Shown here: piece by piece, positions 1 through 7,124 of the stretch
Layout of the letters: each line of letters opens with the position of its first letter
Position numbering within the stretch: the stretch's first letter is position 1
NCBI GenBank assembly: GCA_016200125.1
Contig: JACQFK010000548.1
Location: 1-7,124, forward strand
DNA from: Planctomycetota bacterium
GTDB lineage: Bacteria > Planctomycetota > MHYJ01 > JACPRB01
Length of the DNA: 7,124 bases
Reading direction: 5' to 3'
Position numbers and translations under genes: made by a program
The notes under the pieces: model-generated
What the model was told of the DNA's origin: nothing
Seen by the model: only the letters and a program-made list of their open reading frames with translations
Database searches by the model: none

Positions 1-93
1 GACTACCTCTTCGCGTTCGAAGCCGTCTCGGTGCTGCTGCTCGCCGCGCTGGTCGGCGCCGCCTTCCTCGCCCGGAAGGAGGTGCGGGAGTGA
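1..93 (+). CDS. nuoJ: NADH-quinone oxidoreductase subunit J, C-terminal end (partial)
   Basis: This is an open frame from the first base to TGA at 91-93, giving the last 30 residues of a protein whose start lies left of the window. The visible part is one hydrophobic helix (FEAVSVLLLAALVGAAFLA) followed by a short charged tail, RKEVRE. The pattern of a Phe/Glu-containing lead into a Ser-Val-Leu-rich helix and a basic tail is typical of the final membrane helix of NuoJ. NuoJ is a membrane-arm subunit of complex I that packs against NuoK and NuoA and takes part in coupling quinone reduction to proton transfer. The identification rests mostly on context: the frame overlaps nuoK by four bases in the conserved J-K-L-M-N order. 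Nothing can be said about the missing N-terminal part. Confidence 0.88.
   Translation, partial: DYLFAFEAVSVLLLAALVGAAFLARKEVRE
76..82 (+). promoter_or_regulatory. Strong ribosome binding site for nuoK
   Basis: AAGGAGG lies inside the end of nuoJ, seven bases before the GTG at 90. It is a near-perfect Shine-Dalgarno sequence at standard spacing. It decides the nuoK start in favour of this GTG over the in-frame ATG at 120, which would cut ten residues from the N-terminus. Confidence 0.85.
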
Positions 94-410
94 TCTTCAG
101 CCGCCACCCCCTGGAGCACATGCTGCTCCTCTCGGCCCTGGTCTTCTGCTGCGGCGTCTACACGATCCTGACGCGCAAGAACGCGGTCTCGATCCTGATG
201 GGCGTCGAACTCGTGCTCAACGCGGCGAACATCAACTTCGTCGCCTTCGCGCAGTATACGCGCAACGGCGGCATCCACGGCAACGTCTTCACGATCTTCG
301 TGATCCTGCTCGCGGCGGCCGAGGCGGCCGTCGCGCTGGCGATCATCATCGGCATCTACCAGAACTTCGGGAAGGTGGACGTCGATCAAGCGGACCTGAT
401 GAAAGAGTAG
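90..410 (+). CDS. nuoK: NADH-quinone oxidoreductase subunit K
   Basis: NuoK is a small three-helix membrane subunit of complex I (MrpC-like) that carries protons between the quinone end of the arm and the antiporter-like subunits. The 106-residue product matches the usual length of about 100-106. Three hydrophobic helices are visible, at about residues 10-27, 33-55 and 63-90. The two buried glutamates needed for pumping are present: E40 in MGVELVLNAANINF and E78 in LLAAAEAAVALAI, matching E36 and E72 of the E. coli protein. The start is GTG, chosen because of the AAGGAGG seven bases upstream and the four-base GTGA overlap with nuoJ, which suggests coupled translation. The stop TAG directly abuts the nuoL ATG. 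The tail (DVDQADLMKE) has the usual polar character. Nothing odd is seen apart from a Cys-Cys pair at residues 20-21 in the first helix. Confidence 0.97.
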   Translation: MIFSRHPLEHMLLLSALVFCCGVYTILTRKNAVSILMGVELVLNAANINFVAFAQYTRNGGIHGNVFTIFVILLAAAEAAVALAIIIGIYQNFGKVDVDQADLMKE

Positions 411-3118
<2,708 letters not shown>

Positions 3119-3122
<4 letters not shown>

Positions 3123-4780
3123 ACGAGCACCTGCTGTCCCTGACGATCTGGATCCCGATCGCCGGGGCCCTCCTCGTGGTCCTCGCGCCGAAGAACGCCG
3201 CGAAGGCGATCTCGACGGTCGCGTCGGCCGCGGCGATGGTCGCCTCGATCGCGGTCTCGATGCGGTTCAACACCGCGCAGTCGACGAACGCGGTCACGTC
3301 CTGGCCGGGCTTCTACCTGATCGAGCAGTACTCGTGGATCAAGACCTCCAACATCGAGTACTTCCTGGGCGTGGACGGCATCTCGGTGACGATGGTGCTC
3401 CTGACGGGCATCCTCTCCTTCCTCTGCATCCTCGCCTCCTACGGCTTCGAGCACTGGCACACGACCCGGGGGATCAAGGGCTACTTCGCGCTCTTCCTGC
3501 TGCTCGAGGCGGGCATGATGGGCGTGTTCGAGTCGCTCGACTTCTTCCTGTTCTACGTGTTCTGGGAGATGATGCTCCTGCCGATGTACTTCCTCATCGG
3601 CATCTGGGGCGGCCCGCGGCGCGAGTACGCGGCCATCAAGTTCTTCCTCTACACGCTGGCGGGCTCGGTCCTCATGCTCGTGGTCATGCTCGCGATGTAC
3701 TTCACGGGCCCGGACATGAATCCCAACGAGCCCGGACGGCAGGGGACCTTCAATCTGATCCTGCTCCAGGCGAACGGCCCCTCGATCTTCCAGGGCTTCT
3801 GGTGGAAGATGGCCTTCCTGGGCCTCTACATCGGCTTCGCGATCAAGGTGCCGGTCTTCCCTTTCCACACCTGGCTGCCCGACGCGCACGTCGAGGCGCC
3901 CACGCCGATCTCGGTGATCCTGGCCGGCGTGCTGCTGAAGATGGGCACCTACGGCCTGATGCGGATCAGCTACCCGATTCTGCGCGAGGCGGCGGAGTGG
4001 TTCGCGCCCTTCATGCTGGCCTTCGGGGCCTGGAACATCATCTACGGCTCGCTCTGCGCGATGGCGCAGATCCGCGGCGTGCCGCGCGTGAACTCGCAGA
4101 CCGGCGAGCGCTTCGTCGAGCGCGACCTGAAGAAGATGATCGCGTACTCGTCGGTGGCCCACATGGGCTTCTGCCTCCTGGGCCTCGCGGCCTGCAACCC
4201 CGCGGGCCTCTCGGGCTGCCTCTTTCAGATGTGGAACCACGGCATCATCACGAGCATGCTGTTCCTCCTGGTCGGCGTGATCTACGACCGGGCCCATCAC
4301 CGCAACATCGACGGCTTCGGCGGCCTCTGGACCCAGATGCCCCACTACGGGTCGCTCACGGCGCTGGCCTTCATGGCGTCGCTCGGCCTGCCGGGCCTCT
4401 CGGGCTTCGTCAGCGAGTTCCTCTCCTTCGCGGGGGGCTTCCAGGGCGGGACCTCCGGCCATCTCTTCGAACTGCTCCCGGGCCGCACCATCCAGAGCGA
4501 CTACTGGTTCAAGGTGCTCACCTCGATCTCCGTCGGCGGCGTGGTGCTCGGCGCCGGCTACTTCCTCTGGAGCTACCAGAAGGTCTTCCAGGGGCCCCTC
4601 AATCCGAAGTACGCGAGCCTCGAGGACATCAACGTCCGCGAGATGGTCACGGTCTGGCCGCTGGCGATCCTCACCGTGATCCTCGGCGTGTACCCCTCGT
4701 TCTACCTGAACCTGATCCAGCCCGCGATCAACCGGCTGGTGGATCACATGCACATGCCCTGGGTCTCGGTGCTGAAATAA
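3119..4780 (+). CDS. nuoM: NADH-quinone oxidoreductase subunit M
   Basis: NuoM is the middle antiporter-like proton pump of complex I, between NuoN and NuoL. The 553-residue product starts MNEHLLSLTIWIPIAGALLVVL, a standard first helix. Key residues are all present: E150 in FYVFWEMMLLPMYFLIG (E144 in E. coli), K243 in FAIKVPVFPFHTWLPDAHVEAPT (K234), K274 in GVLLKMGTYG (K265) and E433 in LPGLSGFVSEF (E407). The ATG was chosen because it overlaps the nuoL stop as ATGA, has GGGAG upstream and begins directly before the first helix. The odd feature is a polar insertion of about 17 residues (I318-E334, containing GVPRVNSQTGERF) between AMAQ and DLKKMIAYSS; in E. coli NuoM these two motifs are almost adjacent. 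Helix counting and the positive charges put this loop on the cytoplasmic side. The stop TAA directly abuts nuoN. Confidence 0.97.
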
Positions 4781-6286
4781 ATGCCGGACAACGCCTGGGT
4801 CCTGGAAAGCCTGAAGCTCGCGAAGCCTGAGCTGGCGATGGTCGCCACGCTGCTGGTGGTGATCCTCGCCGATCTCACGCGCTTCAAGAAGGCCGCGGCG
4901 GCCTTCACGATCCTCGGCCTCTTCTTCTCCGCCTGGCTGGCGGGGCAGCTCCTCTGGGGGGAGGGGGCCGACGGCCAGCGCCTCACGTCGCCCGTCCACA
5001 AGCCGGCCTTCATGGGCGCCTACGCGATCGACGGCTTTGCGAGCTACTTCAAGCTGATGTTCCTCGGGGCCGCGCTCATCGTCGCGGTCTTCTCGATCCC
5101 GGCGATCCGGGAGTGGACCTCGGGGAAGGGCGAGTTCTTCGTGCTGCTCCTGTCCTGCACCTTCGGCATGATGCTGATGGCGGGGGCGAACGACCTGCTG
5201 ATGATGTACCTGTCGCTGGAGTTCTCCTCCATCACGAGCTACATCATGGCCGGCTTCCTGAGGAAGAACCGGAAGAGCGCGGAGGCCTCGCTCAAGTACA
5301 TCATCTACGGCGCCGCGGCGAGCGGCTTCATGATCTACGGGATGACCTTCCTCTACGGCCTCACCGGCTCGCTGAACATCACGGCGATCGGGGCCGAGCT
5401 GACGCGGGTCAATCCGCAGGCGACGCTCACGCTCATCACGAGCGTGCTCATCATGGCGGGCTTCGCCTACAAGATCGCGGCGGTCCCCTTCCACATGTGG
5501 TGCCCGGACGTCTACGAGGGCGCGCCCACGCCGGTCACCGCGTTCTTCAGCGTGGGCCCCAAGGCCGCCGGCTTCGCGATGCTCGCCCGCTTCCTGCACG
5601 AGATCTACCGCTCCGAGCCGGGCGGCTCGGCCTTCGAATGGAAGCTGGTGATCGCGCTGCTGTCGCTCCTGACGATGGCGGTGGGCAATTTCGGCGCCCT
5701 GAATCAGCAGAACCTGAAGCGGCTCCTGGCCTACTCGTCGATCGCCCACGCGGGCTACCTGCTCGTGGCCTTCGTGGCCTTCACGCCCGGATCCCTCTCG
5801 GCGCTGCTCTTCTACCTCGTGATCTACGTGATCATGAACCTGGGCGCCTTCCTCGTCGTCCTCGTCCTGGAGCAGAAGTACGGGATCGAGACGGTGGACG
5901 GCTGCCGGGGCATGGGCTGGCGCTCCCCGCAGCTGGGCGCGCTGATGACGATCTTCCTCTTCGCCCTCACGGGCCTGCCGCCGACCGCGGGCTTCGCCGC
6001 CAAGTTCCTCGTGTTTTCCGAGGTCATCGACTACGGCATCGCGCCGACGCACGGCCTCGGCGTCGCGCTCGTGATCATCGCCCTGGTCTTCTCGGTCGTC
6101 TCGCTCTTCTACTACATGAGGATCGCGGCCGCGATGTACCTGGCCAAGCCGCGCGAGGGCGAGGCGCCGGAAGTCTCCCCGGGCCCCGTCTACGGCGTGC
6201 TGCTCTGGCTGCTCGCGCTCGGCACGATCGCCTTCGGCGTCTGGTGGGGCCCCCTCCAGAAGCTGACGGCCAACGCCAGATTCTAG
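4781..6286 (+). CDS. nuoN: NADH-quinone oxidoreductase subunit N
   Basis: NuoN is the antiporter-like proton pump of complex I nearest the quinone end, next to NuoK. At 501 residues it has normal length for the family and is hydrophobic throughout. Conserved relay residues are E147 in MYLSLEFSSITSYIMAGF (E133 in E. coli), K231 in AGFAYKIAAVPFHMWCPDVY (K217), K261 in SVGPKAAGFAML (K247) and K408 in TGLPPTAGFAAKF (K395). The NLKRLLAYSSIAHAGY motif is intact and, unlike in NuoM, carries no insertion. The ATG directly follows the nuoM TAA. No convincing Shine-Dalgarno precedes it (GCTGAAATAA), so translation probably relies on ribosomes finishing nuoM. It is the last nuo gene of the cluster. The end (WWGPLQKLTANARF) is a normal C-terminus, with the stop TAG at 6284-6286. 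Confidence 0.97.
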   Translation: MPDNAWVLESLKLAKPELAMVATLLVVILADLTRFKKAAAAFTILGLFFSAWLAGQLLWGEGADGQRLTSPVHKPAFMGAYAIDGFASYFKLMFLGAALIVAVFSIPAIREWTSGKGEFFVLLLSCTFGMMLMAGANDLLMMYLSLEFSSITSYIMAGFLRKNRKSAEASLKYIIYGAAASGFMIYGMTFLYGLTGSLNITAIGAELTRVNPQATLTLITSVLIMAGFAYKIAAVPFHMWCPDVYEGAPTPVTAFFSVGPKAAGFAMLARFLHEIYRSEPGGSAFEWKLVIALLSLLTMAVGNFGALNQQNLKRLLAYSSIAHAGYLLVAFVAFTPGSLSALLFYLVIYVIMNLGAFLVVLVLEQKYGIETVDGCRGMGWRSPQLGALMTIFLFALTGLPPTAGFAAKFLVFSEVIDYGIAPTHGLGVALVIIALVFSVVSLFYYMRIAAAMYLAKPREGEAPEVSPGPVYGVLLWLLALGTIAFGVWWGPLQKLTANARF

Positions 6287-6289
6287 GAT

Positions 6290-6321
6290 CCCCCGTGTTC
6301 CGCCCCGTCCCGATTTCTCTT
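6290..6321 (+). terminator. C-rich, G-poor tract after nuoN, possible Rho entry site
   Basis: Right after the nuoN stop, 32 bases contain 16 C, 10 T, 5 G and only 1 A, in sharp contrast to the G-rich coding strand on both sides. There is no hairpin followed by a T run, so no intrinsic terminator is visible. A C-over-G bubble in the transcript is the kind of sequence Rho binds, but this one is short and the assignment is only suggestive. Read-through into the next gene is equally possible. Confidence 0.2.
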
Positions 6322-6329
6322 GTAACAAG
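6319..6329. promoter_or_regulatory. 11-base palindrome, possible operator half
   Basis: CTTGTAACAAG is a dyad with five paired bases on each side of a central A. It ends exactly where the next, longer palindrome begins, and it overlaps the proposed -35 element. It may be a second binding site for the same regulator or part of one composite operator. Confidence 0.45.
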
Positions 6330-6349
6330 TATGAACATGTTCATATCTT
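6320..6349 (+). promoter_or_regulatory. Possible sigma-70-like promoter for the NDUFA9-like gene
   Basis: TTGTAA (6320-6325) and TATCTT (6344-6349) each match four of six bases of the -35 and -10 consensus and are 18 bases apart. They lie in the only clearly AT-rich stretch of the window. Initiation about seven bases past the -10 would fall at or next to the ATG at 6356. The longer palindrome fills the spacer, which fits a repressible promoter. The consensus matches are weak, and the organism's promoter rules are unknown. Confidence 0.4.
6330..6345. promoter_or_regulatory. Perfect 16-base palindrome, probable operator
   Basis: TATGAACATGTTCATA is its own reverse complement over all 16 bases; pairing stops at 6329/6346. 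Size, symmetry and position 10 bases before a start codon resemble operators of dimeric helix-turn-helix regulators such as the TetR or MarR families. No regulator gene is in the window, so the protein cannot be named. The AT-rich make-up within a GC-rich genome makes a chance palindrome of this length unlikely. Confidence 0.65.
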
Positions 6350-6355
6350 AGAGAC

Positions 6356-7124
6356 ATGAGGACCGTGGCGGTCGTCGGCGGAACGGGCTTCCTGGGACGG
6401 CACGTCGTCGCCGCCCTGCGGGCCGCCGAGTGGGAGGTCCGGCCGCTCTCCCGGAGGACCGGCTGTGACGCCCGGAAGCTCGATCCGGAGGCGCTGCGAG
6501 GCTGCGAGGCCGTCGTGAACCTCGCCGGGATCAAGCGAGAGGAGGGCGATCAGACCTTTCAGGCGGTCCACGTCGACCTCGTCGCCCGCCTCGTCGAGGC
6601 GATGAGGACGGCCGGTGTGCGGCGCCTGGTCCACATCAGCGTGGTGGTGGCGCGGGCCGCGCCGGAGCTTCCCTACCACGACACGAAGTGGAGGGGGGAG
6701 GAGATCGTCCGCGCAAGCGGCCTCGACTGGACGATCCTCCGGCCGGGCGTCATCTACGGCGCGGGCGACGATCTCCTGTCCCACCTCGCGGTCATGATCA
6801 ACGCCGCGCCGGTCTTCCCGATCGTCGGCGACGGCTCCGCCCCCATGATGCCCGTCCACGCGGGCGACGTCGCGGCGGGGGTCGTCGGCGCGCTGCGGAA
6901 TCCGGAGAGCGCGGGGAAAATGTTCGAGATCGTGGGGCCCGAGCGGCTCGCGCTCCGCGACGTCGTCGCCCGCGCGGCGGAGGCGCTCGGGAGACCCGTC
7001 CGGATCCTCCCGACGCCGGTCGCGCTGATGAAGCTCCCGGTGCGGATCATGGAGGCGCTGATGAAGAAGCCGCTCTCCACGCGGGCGCAGCTGGCGATGC
7101 TCGTGGAGGGCCTCGCCGGCGACC
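6356..7124 (+). CDS. NDUFA9-like atypical SDR, NAD(P)-binding protein (3' end outside window)
   Basis: The frame is open from ATG 6356 to the window end, giving 256 residues of an extended-type Rossmann protein. The start is fixed by the family: the first strand and the dinucleotide-binding loop follow at once (VAVVGGTGFLG, residues 4-14, the GxxGxxG pattern). Further marks are CEAVVNLAG (50-58), RLVHIS (90-95), Y107-x-x-x-K111 in YHDTKWRGEE, and SGLDWTILRPGVIYG (121-135). The last motif is characteristic of the complex I NDUFA9 subunit-like branch of atypical SDRs. Family members are usually around 290-310 residues, so perhaps 40-50 are missing. In mitochondria NDUFA9 binds NADPH near the quinone site; bacterial members may be nucleoside-diphosphate-sugar epimerase-like or quinone-biosynthesis-related, and their role is unsettled. 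It follows nuoN by 69 bases and appears to have its own promoter with an operator. No clear Shine-Dalgarno precedes the ATG. Substrate and enzymatic activity cannot be read from the sequence. Confidence 0.85.
   Translation, partial: MRTVAVVGGTGFLGRHVVAALRAAEWEVRPLSRRTGCDARKLDPEALRGCEAVVNLAGIKREEGDQTFQAVHVDLVARLVEAMRTAGVRRLVHISVVVARAAPELPYHDTKWRGEEIVRASGLDWTILRPGVIYGAGDDLLSHLAVMINAAPVFPIVGDGSAPMMPVHAGDVAAGVVGALRNPESAGKMFEIVGPERLALRDVVARAAEALGRPVRILPTPVALMKLPVRIMEALMKKPLSTRAQLAMLVEGLAGD

Noticed and set aside
6246..6253. GGGGCCCC near the end of nuoN as a terminator stem.
   Set aside because: There is no loop and no following T run, and it lies inside the coding sequence where Gly-Pro codons explain it.
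6331..6351. A six-codon mini-frame (MNMFIS then TAG) just before the NDUFA9-like gene, as a leader peptide.
   Set aside because: It lies within the palindrome and upstream of the likely transcription start, and has no ribosome binding site. It is most simply a by-product of the operator sequence.

Overview
The window is a GC-rich (roughly two-thirds GC by eye, codons mostly ending in G or C) bacterial segment. It carries the membrane-arm end of a respiratory complex I (NADH:quinone oxidoreductase) operon, with all genes on the + strand: the last 30 codons of nuoJ, then nuoK, nuoL, nuoM and nuoN complete, and, after a 69-base gap, the first 256 codons of an NDUFA9-like atypical SDR protein that runs off the right edge. 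Composition, gene order and the His-rich loop of NuoL would fit Acidobacteriota, Myxococcota or a similar high-GC Gram-negative lineage, but the sequence alone does not fix the taxon.

Layout. From 1 to 6286 the genes are packed with no spacer: nuoJ/nuoK and nuoL/nuoM overlap by four bases (GTGA, ATGA), while nuoK/nuoL and nuoM/nuoN abut exactly (TAG|ATG, TAA|ATG). No internal promoter or terminator is visible, so J-K-L-M-N should be one transcript with translational coupling. From 6287 to 6355 there is a C-rich stretch followed by an AT-rich island. The island holds two abutting palindromes and a possible promoter placed so close to the next ATG that the mRNA could be leaderless.

How the genes work together. 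NuoJ and NuoK form part of the proton route near the quinone end of the arm. NuoN, NuoM and NuoL are the three antiporter-like proton pumps, and the lateral helix of NuoL lies along NuoM and NuoN. The expected Glu/Lys/Asp proton-relay residues are present in all three, so the complex is probably active. NDUFA9 is an accessory subunit of mitochondrial complex I; bacterial relatives are stand-alone NAD(P)-binding proteins of uncertain role, and here one lies directly downstream of the operon.

The unusual part is NuoL. At 903 residues it is about 250-300 longer than usual, mainly because of a roughly 165-residue low-complexity insertion between two late membrane helices, predicted to face the cytoplasm. 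The insertion carries three copies of a DESMLD(L/F)G(R/N)V motif, two G(L/M)P-x-WM-acidic motifs, a Lys/Glu block and a His-rich tail. Two of the ten-residue copies differ only by synonymous changes. NuoL also has a 26-residue internal duplication in its lateral helix, and NuoM has a 17-residue insertion on the same predicted cytoplasmic face. These are candidate docking or assembly elements; no clearly new multi-gene system is visible.
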